64,000 nt of DNA, from NCBI GenBank assembly GCA_900555045.1, contig USJW01000002.1:1-64000 (forward strand). The letters run 5' to 3'. The translations under genes were made by a program, and so were the position numbers. The DNA comes from an uncultured Clostridium sp. GTDB lineage: Bacteria > Bacillota > Clostridia > Lachnospirales > Lachnospiraceae. Position 1 is the stretch's first letter. Each line of letters begins with the position of its first letter. Shown here in pieces: positions 35,529 to 43,972 of the stretch. Below the pieces are notes generated by a model. That model searched no databases, was not told where the DNA came from, and saw nothing but the letters and a program-made list of their open reading frames with translations.

Positions 35529-36029
35529 TTATGACTGCGCAGGAATCAGCTTCTGCAGCGGGACGGCGGGTTCCTCCGGGGTGGTCTGGTAAATGCAGTC
35601 CAGTCCGCAGGCCATGAGCTCCCGAAACTGAGCCGTCTCATCCTCGTCGCAGTACAGATTGTTGTCAAAGCGCGCCCGCTCTTTTCCGGGCTTTTTGGGC
35701 GCCACGCGTCCGTAGTTTCCAACATTTACGAAGGGAATTCCCTTCACGCGGCGGACCAGCTCCAGCGCGTCCTCGGGGCTGTTCACCAGAACCAGCACCT
35801 TGAGCGGCTCGCAGCGCGGGTCATTTAAGGTGGCCACAGCCGCGTCCAGCGACTTGATGACCGTCTTGATTCCTGGCGGCGCCGCCATCTTTAAGGATTT
35901 CTGGATCATCACGTTCTCGGACGCACGGTTGTTGGCGACCACGATGCTGTCCACGCCGGTGTGCCTTGACCACTTGATGGCGATCTGACCGTGGATCAGG
36001 CGCTCATCGATTCGAAATAATTTAATCAT
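35529..36029 (-). CDS. PTS mannose-family EIIB component
   Basis: The 166-aa protein is the EIIB domain of the mannose/sorbose family, with the phospho-accepting histidine in RIDERLIHGQIAIKW near residue 14. It passes phosphate from EIIA to the sugar during EIIC/EIID transport. AGGAGGGAA precedes the ATG. It lies between ChbG and NagA genes in the operon. Confidence 0.92.
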   Translation of the reverse strand: MIKLFRIDERLIHGQIAIKWSRHTGVDSIVVANNRASENVMIQKSLKMAAPPGIKTVIKSLDAAVATLNDPRCEPLKVLVLVNSPEDALELVRRVKGIPFVNVGNYGRVAPKKPGKERARFDNNLYCDEDETAQFRELMACGLDCIYQTTPEEPAVPLQKLIPAQS

Positions 36030-36060
36030 GGAAGATTCCCTCCTAATTTTTAACAGTTGA

Positions 36061-37242
36061 TCATTGAATCTTGCGTTTCATTGCCTCGGGGTTAAAGAGC
36101 TGCTCCTGGGGCGTGGAGTCGCCGTACACGAGCGCTCCGTCCACATAGGTCCTGCGGCACACAAAGTTCTCGTCCACAAAGATCAGATCCGCCTTCTTGC
36201 CGCAGCGAATGGATCCGGTTTCCTCCTGAATTCCCAAAAACCGCGCCGGATTGATGGTGGCCATGCGCACGGCGTCCTCCACGGGCACGCCCACCCGGCG
36301 CACCAGCTGGCCTATGTTGCTTAACACCCATTTTCCGCTGCCGCAGATGCGGCCGTCGGAGTTTAGAATCAGGCCCTTCTCGTCCGCGTACATCTCCCTG
36401 CCGTAGCGCATGTAGGTTCCCGTGGGAAGCCCGGCGATGTAGTTGGAGTCCGAGATCAGGCAAAATTTTTCGTACGGCTGCAGCCGGAACATGATCTTTA
36501 ACATCTCCGGGCAGATGTGGTTTAGGTCCGTGATCACCTCGTAGAAGAGGTTGTCCAGCAGAAGCAGCGATCCCAAGGCCCCCACGTCCCGGTGGTGGAT
36601 TCCCCGCATCCCGTTACCCAGGTGCGTGGCGATGTCAAGCCCGACCTCCCTCGCGGCGTCAGAGATGTCCTTGGAGTGGGCGGCGGTGTGGCAGCAGGCC
36701 ACCTTGATCTTCTGGCTGTGCAGGTAGCGGATCACATCCCATGCCCCCGGCAGCTCCGGAGCGATGGCCATCATCGCCATCTTCCCGTGCGCCTTTTCCA
36801 CCAGCCGCTTCGTCTCCTCCACATCCGGCAGCGGCCAAGTCATGCCGACCGTGTTCTCGCCGCCTCTGGCCCAGAAGGGCCCCTCGCTGTGGATCCCGTG
36901 GATTTTAGCGCCCGGAGCGCCTTTCTCCATCACCCGCGCCACCGCCTCGAAGGCCTCCTCCTTGGCGGTGGGAAGAACGCCGGTCACGCCCACACAGGCC
37001 AGCGCTCTTATGTATCCCTCCACGTCCTCGTCCCCGCAGGGGTCCGTCATGGACCACCCGCCGAAGCCGTGATTGTGGATGTCGATGATTCCGGGGAAAA
37101 TGAAGAGCTCCCCGACATCCTCATACTCCCCCTCATAGGTCGTTGAAATTTCGCTTATGACGCCGTCCTCCACGGTGATGTACCCGTTTAACAGTCCGGC
37201 CTCCGTCAAGATACGCTTTGATTTCCAAGTCATTTTACTCAT
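36061..37242 (-). CDS. nagA: N-acetylglucosamine-6-phosphate deacetylase-like enzyme
   Basis: The 393-aa amidohydrolase fits NagA, which removes acetate from GlcNAc-6-phosphate in the cytosol. Present are the HxH metal motif in IDIHNHGFGG (about residue 57), a central HSEGPF with the bridging Glu, CCHTAAHS, THLGNGMRGIHHRD and the catalytic Asp in LISDSNYIAGLP. The active-site loop after EGPF reads WARGGENTVGM, where classic NagA has a KGAH-type motif, and the Asp region reads ISDSN rather than TDAM. It may therefore act on a related N-acetylated sugar phosphate. AGGGGAG lies upstream. Confidence 0.8.
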   Translation of the reverse strand: MSKMTWKSKRILTEAGLLNGYITVEDGVISEISTTYEGEYEDVGELFIFPGIIDIHNHGFGGWSMTDPCGDEDVEGYIRALACVGVTGVLPTAKEEAFEAVARVMEKGAPGAKIHGIHSEGPFWARGGENTVGMTWPLPDVEETKRLVEKAHGKMAMMAIAPELPGAWDVIRYLHSQKIKVACCHTAAHSKDISDAAREVGLDIATHLGNGMRGIHHRDVGALGSLLLLDNLFYEVITDLNHICPEMLKIMFRLQPYEKFCLISDSNYIAGLPTGTYMRYGREMYADEKGLILNSDGRICGSGKWVLSNIGQLVRRVGVPVEDAVRMATINPARFLGIQEETGSIRCGKKADLIFVDENFVCRRTYVDGALVYGDSTPQEQLFNPEAMKRKIQ

Positions 37243-37257
37243 ATCGCAAATACTCCC

Positions 37258-38073
37258 CTAAAAGATTCCGAAGAATGCCAGCACAATGGAGATAATCAGG
37301 ATGCCGAACACCAGCGTGATGGGCTTGTAGCCCTTCTTGATCAGCTTCACCAGCCCGAATACCAGGAGGATGGACAGGATGCCGGGCATGATGGAGTTAA
37401 AGATATCCAGCACAACCACGGAGGTCTGTCCCACATTGATGGTCCACGCCAGCTTTACGTTGACGGAGGAGGCCACCATCGCGCCCACCATGGTGATACC
37501 CATGACGCCCGCCGCCTTTGTAAGCGCCTCCATGAGGCCGGACTCAAAGACGGAGTCGATAAACGAGGTGCCGTAATTGTAGCCCACCCGCAGCAGATAG
37601 TAGCGGGCGGCCACCTGGGACACGCCGTAGATCAGCACAAAGAGGATCACGCCCAGGAAGTTGGCCTGTGCGCAGAGGCCGATCGCGATGCCCGCCGCGA
37701 TCACGCGCAGGCAGTTGAAGAAGAATGCGTCGCCGATTCCGGCCGTGGGGCCCATTAAAGCCACCTTGATGTTCTCAATGATCTCGTCGTCCACCGCGCC
37801 GGTGGTCTTTTTCTGGCGCTCCAGGGCGTATGTAATTCCCGCGATCAGCGAGAAGAAGACCGCGTGTGTGTTGAAGAAGCCGTTGTGCCGCTGCAGGGCC
37901 TGGCTGCGCTCCTCCTTGTCCTCGTAGAGCTCCTCCAGAGCGGGCTCCATGGTCAGGGCGAAGGCGTTTCCTTCCATCTTAACCATGTTGAAGCCGGAGA
38001 ACACCAGCCCGGAATTCCAGAACATTTTCCGCAGCGTTTTCTTTTCCTGTTCACTGTACGTCGTCTTTGCCAT
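37258..38073 (-). CDS. PTS mannose-family EIID component
   Basis: The 271-aa membrane protein is the EIID subunit, which with EIIC forms the transport channel. Typical markers are KKTLRKMFWNSGLVFSGFNM near the N-terminus, NGFFNTHAVF, and several C-terminal hydrophobic segments. Its start codon overlaps the EIIC stop (TGATG), so the two are translationally coupled. Confidence 0.92.
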   Translation of the reverse strand: MAKTTYSEQEKKTLRKMFWNSGLVFSGFNMVKMEGNAFALTMEPALEELYEDKEERSQALQRHNGFFNTHAVFFSLIAGITYALERQKKTTGAVDDEIIENIKVALMGPTAGIGDAFFFNCLRVIAAGIAIGLCAQANFLGVILFVLIYGVSQVAARYYLLRVGYNYGTSFIDSVFESGLMEALTKAAGVMGITMVGAMVASSVNVKLAWTINVGQTSVVVLDIFNSIMPGILSILLVFGLVKLIKKGYKPITLVFGILIISIVLAFFGIF

Positions 38074-38867
38074 CAGAATAAATCCTCCTCTCCGGCGGTC
38101 TGGGCCGCGCCCTGTTCAGCTGCACGCTTCACGTCGTTGAATTTCTTTTCCGTGCAGAAGTAGGTGAATGCCATCACACCCGCGATGATCGCGATTGCGA
38201 CGGTGGGCAGCTGCATATACTTCTGAAGCACATAGCCGATGAAGAAAAACCAGCCGATCTCCTTGTTCCAGATCATGGAGATCAAAATCGCAAAACCGAT
38301 TCCGGTCATCATGGAGCTGGCTGCGGAGAGCCCGGCCATGATAAATGCGGGCATGTTTGCCATCACGTGCTCCAGTCCCTGCACGCCGAAGGCGATGGCC
38401 GCAAACAGGATGATGGTCTGAGGCAGGCGGTCTAAGAACAGTCCGCAGCCGATCACCTGGGTTCTGAAGGCCTTCACGCGGCCGCTTCCGGCCAGGCGCT
38501 CCCAGTAGGGTGCCAGGGCGGCTAAAACCGGCTTCCACATCTCATTGGCGGACCCCATCAGGGTTCCGATGGGCATCGCCAGGGCAAGTCCCGTCTCCAC
38601 GTCCGCTCCGGTTAAGATGGTGTAGGCCACGGCGATGATACTGCTGGCGCAGGCGTCCGCCGGGATGGAGCCTCCGATTGCGGAGATTCCCATGAAAATC
38701 GCTTCCAGGGAAGCGGCCATGATCATTCCCGTCCTCATATCCCCCAGAAGCAGCCCCGTCAGGGTGGCTGTCACGATGGGGCGCTGGAAGGTCTGCCAGG
38801 ACATCAGTCGGTCCACACCCTGGACAATCAGCCACACCAGCGCACACAGCAAAGCACTTTGTACCAT
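38073..38867 (-). CDS. PTS mannose-family EIIC component
   Basis: The 264-aa membrane protein is the EIIC subunit that binds and moves the sugar. It starts with a hydrophobic segment (SALLCALVWLIVQGVDRLMS) and has GDMRTGMIMAASLEAIFMG, a typical family stretch. I chose the ATG at 38867 because GGGGGAA lies before it and the longer frame adds non-family residues. It is the first gene of the operon EIIC-EIID-nagA-EIIB-chbG-EIIA. Confidence 0.92.
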   Translation of the reverse strand: MVQSALLCALVWLIVQGVDRLMSWQTFQRPIVTATLTGLLLGDMRTGMIMAASLEAIFMGISAIGGSIPADACASSIIAVAYTILTGADVETGLALAMPIGTLMGSANEMWKPVLAALAPYWERLAGSGRVKAFRTQVIGCGLFLDRLPQTIILFAAIAFGVQGLEHVMANMPAFIMAGLSAASSMMTGIGFAILISMIWNKEIGWFFFIGYVLQKYMQLPTVAIAIIAGVMAFTYFCTEKKFNDVKRAAEQGAAQTAGEEDLF

Positions 38868-38907
38868 AAATAAGTTCCCCCTTTTTCTGAATGTTTTTAT
38901 GTCTTTT

Positions 38908-38935
38908 ATTATAGCCCGATGGGGGAGAAGTTCCA
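38908..38935 (-). promoter_or_regulatory. Promoter of the PTS operon
   Basis: On the minus strand TATAAT (38908-38913) has TGGAAC (38930-38935) 16 nt upstream. The -35 is weak, which fits a promoter that needs the PRD activator encoded just upstream. Confidence 0.5.
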
Positions 38936-39005
38936 TTCATATATATGCATGATGTCTTTTCACAAACCAAGAATTGCCCTTGTCGTCGTGCAAAATTACC
39001 TTATA

Positions 39006-41006
39006 TTATAGCTTTTCCCGGATGAGTTCGGTTAAAGTGGACATAAGGTTCTCCGGCGTCAGGCCAGGGGACAGGGTTTCGAAGCTGTCTATGAGGCAGC
39101 GCACCGCGTGTTCTAAGTAGCGCAGCACCTCAGGCTCCTGCCGGAAGTCCAGGGAGGCGAACAGGATGGCCCTCACGCTGTGTTCCCCGCAGTTAGCGGG
39201 CTTCTTTAAAATATAGAGCTCAAAAATCTGTTTCCCTGTGCATGAGGCCGGGACCAGGGCGGTCAGAACCTGCTTTTGCACGCGCATGTAGCGCTCGTTG
39301 GACAGAAAACCGGTCAGCGCCTCCTTTGCGGCCAGGTCCACGCCCCACTGGTATGCGATCAGCTGGAGGATGCTCTGGAGGCTTCCGCCGGAGAACTCCC
39401 GGTGAATCCGCACCACATCCCAGTCACACAGCCGCGCGGCCCGCTCCAGGTCATAGCCTGTAAGGAGGATCTCCTTTCGCACGCGGTCGTAGTCCTGGGG
39501 CTCCAGGATGGGGTGAACCTCGATGTAGGGCCAGCTGTAGCGGTAGGCGTAGGCCCGGAAGCTTCCGATCAGGCAGTCATACTCCTCTGGAGGAAATTTG
39601 CGGGCCTCGTAGAGCTCGCTGACGGTCAATTTCCCGATCCAATCGTCGCCCAGCCGCCTTCTTATGCCGTCTGCGATGATCTGGGCGCTGTCCTTGCCGT
39701 TTCGGGCGCAGACCAGGATCCGCCTGGGCACATAGGAGTAGGCGATGCGGTCGATCAGGCCGTAAAAGCGCACGGCCAGCAGCTGGACGCTGTACTCGTT
39801 GATCTCCTTTTGGCACTGCGCGCGAAGGCATTCGGTCAGGTAGTCCGCCAGGGCCATGCACAGGGGGGAGCTCTTGATGGCGTTTGCGGACACGGAGTTG
39901 CCGATCAGGCGGCACTGGCTGTAGCCGAACTTCATGCCCGTCAGTATGCGGAGCAGATCCGGGACGATCCGATCCGGGAACGCCGGGTCAATGGATTTTA
40001 GGGAGATATTCCACTGAAGTTCCAGCTGCTCCGTGAGGGTGAACGCCAGCCCGCGGGCCTGGGGGTAGAGCGCGGGGAAACGGACGTCGAGGTCAGGCGC
40101 CCCGTCCCAGTCGCTCCAGAGAAGAAGCAGCAGCGCAATGGCCGCCGCCTCGCCGTCCAGATAGGGGAACTCCTCGAAGGCCTCCAGCTTCTTTAAGAGA
40201 GTCACCGCCAGGGCGTACTCCCGGAACTGTTCAAGCTCGTCCCTCCACGACGCCCAGGGCTCCTCATCCAGGTGAATCAACAGCCCACTGGCCACGCGGT
40301 TGCGCAGGAGCAGGATGTAGTCCACAAGACGGTTGACATAAATGTCAAACACCTCATTGTCCGAGGCGCGCAGCGTGTCCAGCGTGACCTTCCGGATCGC
40401 ATCCTTGTCGCCGCGGTCCGCGAACACCTGCGCGTACGCGTCGTCGCAGAAGGCAACCACCCGCTTGCGGAAATGATTTTCACACAGCTCCAAAAGACAC
40501 AGGCGCTGTCCGAACTCGTCTCCAAGAAGGCGCAGCCCCCTGCCGGGGCGGGAGGTCAACGCCAGCCCGAAGGAGCTTAAGAACTCCCGGACCGCCGGCA
40601 TCTCCTTCTTGGCGGCGCTGGCCGAGATGTAGAGCCGGTCCGCCAAGTCCTCCAGCCGGAAATAGCCCTCCGCGTCCGCGCTCTCCCTGCGCATGATGGC
40701 GCGGGCAATCTGATAACTGGGATTCTCCTTGTGGCCCCGGTCGATGTTGCTGAAAAGAATTTCCACCCGCTCCCTGGACTGCTGGTAGCAGATGGGATCA
40801 TATACTTTTAAGGTGTACCCGCGCCCGCGGATGGACTCCAGCGTGCAGCCGCAGGTCTTCACAAACTCCTTGAGCTGTTCCATGTCCCCCTTCACGGTGC
40901 GCTCGGAGAGCTCCAGCTTTTGCGCCAGCTCACCGGCCTTTAAGTATCCGCCGCAGCCGGACATTAAATAGAACATTTTCAGTATCCGTTTTTCCTCGGT
41001 CGCCAT
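39006..41006 (-). CDS. PRD-containing, PTS-regulated transcription regulator
   Basis: The 666-aa protein begins with helix-turn-helix domains (GELAQKLELSERTVKGDMEQ; a second DeoR/Mga-like unit around residues 90-160), then two PTS-regulation domains (residues about 180-400), an EIIB-like domain (residues about 405-500, with CARNGKDSA as the phospho-loop cysteine) and an EIIA-like C-terminus (GEHSVRAILFASLDF, with a candidate phospho-histidine). Such proteins are DNA-binding activators whose activity is set by PTS phosphorylation. It lacks an AAA+ domain, so it is not LevR/sigma-54-type. It lies immediately upstream of the PTS operon in the same direction and should control it. Confidence 0.85.
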   Translation of the reverse strand: MATEEKRILKMFYLMSGCGGYLKAGELAQKLELSERTVKGDMEQLKEFVKTCGCTLESIRGRGYTLKVYDPICYQQSRERVEILFSNIDRGHKENPSYQIARAIMRRESADAEGYFRLEDLADRLYISASAAKKEMPAVREFLSSFGLALTSRPGRGLRLLGDEFGQRLCLLELCENHFRKRVVAFCDDAYAQVFADRGDKDAIRKVTLDTLRASDNEVFDIYVNRLVDYILLLRNRVASGLLIHLDEEPWASWRDELEQFREYALAVTLLKKLEAFEEFPYLDGEAAAIALLLLLWSDWDGAPDLDVRFPALYPQARGLAFTLTEQLELQWNISLKSIDPAFPDRIVPDLLRILTGMKFGYSQCRLIGNSVSANAIKSSPLCMALADYLTECLRAQCQKEINEYSVQLLAVRFYGLIDRIAYSYVPRRILVCARNGKDSAQIIADGIRRRLGDDWIGKLTVSELYEARKFPPEEYDCLIGSFRAYAYRYSWPYIEVHPILEPQDYDRVRKEILLTGYDLERAARLCDWDVVRIHREFSGGSLQSILQLIAYQWGVDLAAKEALTGFLSNERYMRVQKQVLTALVPASCTGKQIFELYILKKPANCGEHSVRAILFASLDFRQEPEVLRYLEHAVRCLIDSFETLSPGLTPENLMSTLTELIREKL

Positions 41007-41157
41007 GTCAACCCCACTTTCTCTCAATATTGATAGATTCTATGATATTATCGCACAAAAAGAAAAGATTTTCTACAAGTTCAAAAAAGTAGGGGGCAGG
41101 GGAGATTCACTGAACAGGGAGTGCATGAATAAAAACAAAATTTTTTAAAAAACCGTA

Positions 41158-41186
41158 TTGACATTTTTTTAACAATGCCGTATAAT
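41158..41186 (+). promoter_or_regulatory. Promoter of adhE
   Basis: A perfect consensus: TTGACA (41158-41163), 17 nt, TATAAT (41181-41186). Confidence 0.85.
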
Positions 41187-41198
41187 GCAGACAGTGAG

Positions 41199-41225
41199 AT
41201 TGTTAATTAATTATCAATTAACAAT
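41199..41225 (+). promoter_or_regulatory. Rex-type redox operator at the adhE transcription start
   Basis: TTGTTAATTAATTATCAA (41200-41217) matches the clostridial Rex consensus TTGTTAA-N4-TTAACAA with one mismatch. A larger perfect repeat, ATTGTTAATT/AATTAACAAT (41199-41208 and 41216-41225), overlaps it. It lies just after the predicted transcription start, so NADH-sensitive repression by Rex is likely. Confidence 0.75.
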
Positions 41226-41275
41226 AGATGAAAAAAACCGAACACACAAACACAAGGAAAATGGAGGAAAAGGAA

Positions 41276-43888
41276 ATGGCAAAGATGAAAGAACAGGTTG
41301 TCCCCGAGATCATCGAAAGCGTTGACGGGCTTGTTGCGAAAATGAATGCGATGCGCGAGGCCCAGAAAAAATTTGCGACCTACACGCAGGAGCAGGTAGA
41401 CAAAATCTTCTTCGCGGCAGCCAGCGCAGCTGACAAGATGCGCCTTCCCCTGGCTAAGATGGCGGTTGAGGAGACCGGCATGGGCGTGGTTGAGGATAAG
41501 GTGATCAAGAACAACTACGCAGCTGAGTACATTTACAACGCATACAAGGATACCAAGACCGTGGGCGTGATCGAGGAAGATCCGGCTTACGGAATCAAGA
41601 AAATCGCAGAGCCCATCGGACTGATCGCAGCGGTTATCCCCACAACCAACCCGACCTCCACCGCAATCTTTAAGGCTCTGATCTGCTTAAAAACCCGCAA
41701 CGCCATCATCATTTCCCCACATCCCCGCGCAAAGAAGTGCACCATCGCGGCGGCTAAGGTGGTTCTGGACGCAGCGGTTGCGGCGGGCGCTCCCGAGGGA
41801 ATCATCGGCTGGATCGATGTTCCGTCCCTGGAACTGACCAATGAGGTTATGAGAAACTCCGACTTAATCCTGGCAACCGGCGGCCCCGGCATGGTGAAGG
41901 CCGCTTACTCCTCCGGCAAACCCGCCCTGGGCGTTGGCGCCGGAAATACACCGGTTATCATCGACGACACCGCGGACATCAAGATGGCGGTCAGCTCCAT
42001 CATCCATTCCAAGACCTTTGACAATGGTATGATCTGTGCTTCCGAGCAGTCCGTGACCGTGCTGGAGTCTATTTATAAGGAAGTCAGAAAAGAATTTGAA
42101 TACAGAGGCTGCTACTTCTTAAAGCAGGGCGAGATCGACAAGGTCCGCAAGACTATCCTGGTAAACGGCGCACTGAACGCCAAGATCGTAGGCCAGAAGG
42201 CCCACACCATCGCCAAGCTGGCGGGGGTTGAGGTTCCCGAGGACACCAAAATCCTGATCGGTGAGGTTGACTCCGTGGACATCAGCGAGGAGTTCGCACA
42301 CGAGAAGCTGTCCCCGGTACTGGCTATGTACAAGGCCAAGACCTTCGACGAGGCTTTGGATAAGGCAGAGCGCCTGGTGGCGGACGGCGGCTACGGCCAC
42401 ACCTCCTCCCTGTACATCAATGTAAATGAGACTGAGAAGATCATGAAGCACGCAGCTCGCATGAAGACCTGCCGTATCGTGATCAATACACCTTCCTCCC
42501 ACGGCGGCATCGGCGACCTGTACAACTTTAAGCTGACCCCGTCCCTGACCCTGGGCTGCGGCTCCTGGGGCGGCAACTCCGTATCCGAGAACGTTGGCGT
42601 GAAGCACTTACTGAATGTTAAGACCGTTGCTGAGAGGAGAGAGAACATGCTGTGGTTCCGTGCACCTGAGAAGGTTTACTTTAAGAAGGGCTGCCTGCCG
42701 GTAGCGTTGAGAGAGCTCAAGGACGTGATGGGCAAGAAGAGAGCGTTCATCGTAACCGACTCCTTCCTGTACAAGAACGGCTATACGCATGTGATCACCG
42801 ACCGTCTGACCGAGATGGGAATCACCTACACCGTGTTCTCCGATGTTCAGCCCGACCCGACCCTGGCCAACGCACAGGCAGGCGCCAAGCTGATGAGAGA
42901 GTTCGAGCCGGATGTCATCCTGGCGATGGGCGGCGGCTCCGCGATGGACGCAGGCAAGATCATGTGGGTTCTGTACGAGCATCCGGAAGTAGACTTCATG
43001 GATATGGCTATGCGCTTTATCGATATCCGCAAGCGCGTTTACACCTTCCCGAAGATGGGCGAGAAAGCGTACTTTATCGCGGTTCCCACCTCCTCCGGTA
43101 CAGGTTCCGAGGTGACTCCGTTCGCCGTTATCACCGATCAGGAGACCGGTATCAAGTATCCCCTGGCTGACTACCAGCTGCTGCCGAACATGGCAATCGT
43201 GGATACCGACAATATGATGAGCCAGCCGAGAGGCTTAACCAGCGCGTCCGGCGTTGACGTTCTGACCCATGCTCTGGAGGCGTACGCTTCCGTGATGGCC
43301 ACCGACTACACCGATGGTCTGGCATTAAAGGCCATGAAGAACGTATTTGACTACCTGCCCACCGCTTACAATGAGCCGACCAATGTGGAGGCCCGCCAGA
43401 AGATGGCCGACGCTTCCTGCATGGCTGGTATGGCGTTCGCCAACGCGTTCCTGGGCGTATGCCACTCCATGGCACACAAGCTGGGTGCGTTCCATCACCT
43501 GCCCCACGGCGTTGCAAACGCACTGTTAATCTCCCTGGTTGTTGAGTTCAACGCGGAGGAGAATCCGCGCAAGATGGGAACCTTCTCCCAGTACCAGTAT
43601 CCGCACACTCAGGAGAGATACGCGGAGTGCGCACGCTTCTGCGGTATCAACGCCAAGGATGACGCTGAGGCTGTGAAGAAGCTGATCGAGAAGATCGAGG
43701 AGTTAAAGAAGAGTGTCGGAATCAAGTCCTGCATCAAGGATTACGGTATCGACGAGAAGGACTTCTTAGACCGTCTGGACGAAATGGTTGAGCAGGCATT
43801 CGATGACCAGTGCACCGGCGCGAACCCGAGATACCCGCTGATGAGCGAGATCAAAGAGATGTATTTGAGAGCTTACTACGGTAAATAA
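41276..43888 (+). CDS. adhE: Bifunctional acetaldehyde-CoA/alcohol dehydrogenase
   Basis: The 870-aa fermentation enzyme reduces acetyl-CoA to acetaldehyde and then ethanol, regenerating NAD+. The N-terminal aldehyde dehydrogenase half has the catalytic cysteine in DNGMICASEQ (about residue 250); the C-terminal iron alcohol dehydrogenase half has SGTGSEVTPFAV and the metal histidines in CHSMAHKLGAFHHLPHG. Length is typical and neither half looks degenerate. I start at the ATG at 41276, since GGAGG lies 9 nt before it; the frame extends to an ATG at 41228 inside the leader. Expression should be driven by the consensus promoter and restrained by Rex. Confidence 0.97.
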   Translation: MAKMKEQVVPEIIESVDGLVAKMNAMREAQKKFATYTQEQVDKIFFAAASAADKMRLPLAKMAVEETGMGVVEDKVIKNNYAAEYIYNAYKDTKTVGVIEEDPAYGIKKIAEPIGLIAAVIPTTNPTSTAIFKALICLKTRNAIIISPHPRAKKCTIAAAKVVLDAAVAAGAPEGIIGWIDVPSLELTNEVMRNSDLILATGGPGMVKAAYSSGKPALGVGAGNTPVIIDDTADIKMAVSSIIHSKTFDNGMICASEQSVTVLESIYKEVRKEFEYRGCYFLKQGEIDKVRKTILVNGALNAKIVGQKAHTIAKLAGVEVPEDTKILIGEVDSVDISEEFAHEKLSPVLAMYKAKTFDEALDKAERLVADGGYGHTSSLYINVNETEKIMKHAARMKTCRIVINTPSSHGGIGDLYNFKLTPSLTLGCGSWGGNSVSENVGVKHLLNVKTVAERRENMLWFRAPEKVYFKKGCLPVALRELKDVMGKKRAFIVTDSFLYKNGYTHVITDRLTEMGITYTVFSDVQPDPTLANAQAGAKLMREFEPDVILAMGGGSAMDAGKIMWVLYEHPEVDFMDMAMRFIDIRKRVYTFPKMGEKAYFIAVPTSSGTGSEVTPFAVITDQETGIKYPLADYQLLPNMAIVDTDNMMSQPRGLTSASGVDVLTHALEAYASVMATDYTDGLALKAMKNVFDYLPTAYNEPTNVEARQKMADASCMAGMAFANAFLGVCHSMAHKLGAFHHLPHGVANALLISLVVEFNAEENPRKMGTFSQYQYPHTQERYAECARFCGINAKDDAEAVKKLIEKIEELKKSVGIKSCIKDYGIDEKDFLDRLDEMVEQAFDDQCTGANPRYPLMSEIKEMYLRAYYGK

Positions 43889-43931
43889 TTCCGATTCCCA
43901 TACGGGAAAATACCTTTATCCTTTGTGTTTG

Positions 43932-43967
43932 GAACAGGCCGTCTGTCGAATGACAGGCGGCCTGTTC
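43932..43967. terminator. Hairpin between the convergent adhE and lipoprotein genes
   Basis: GAACAGGCCGTCTGTC (43932-43947) pairs with GACAGGCGGCCTGTTC (43952-43967), 16 bp with one G-T pair and a 4-nt loop. No strong T run follows on either side. Confidence 0.65.
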
Positions 43968-43972
43968 ATGCA

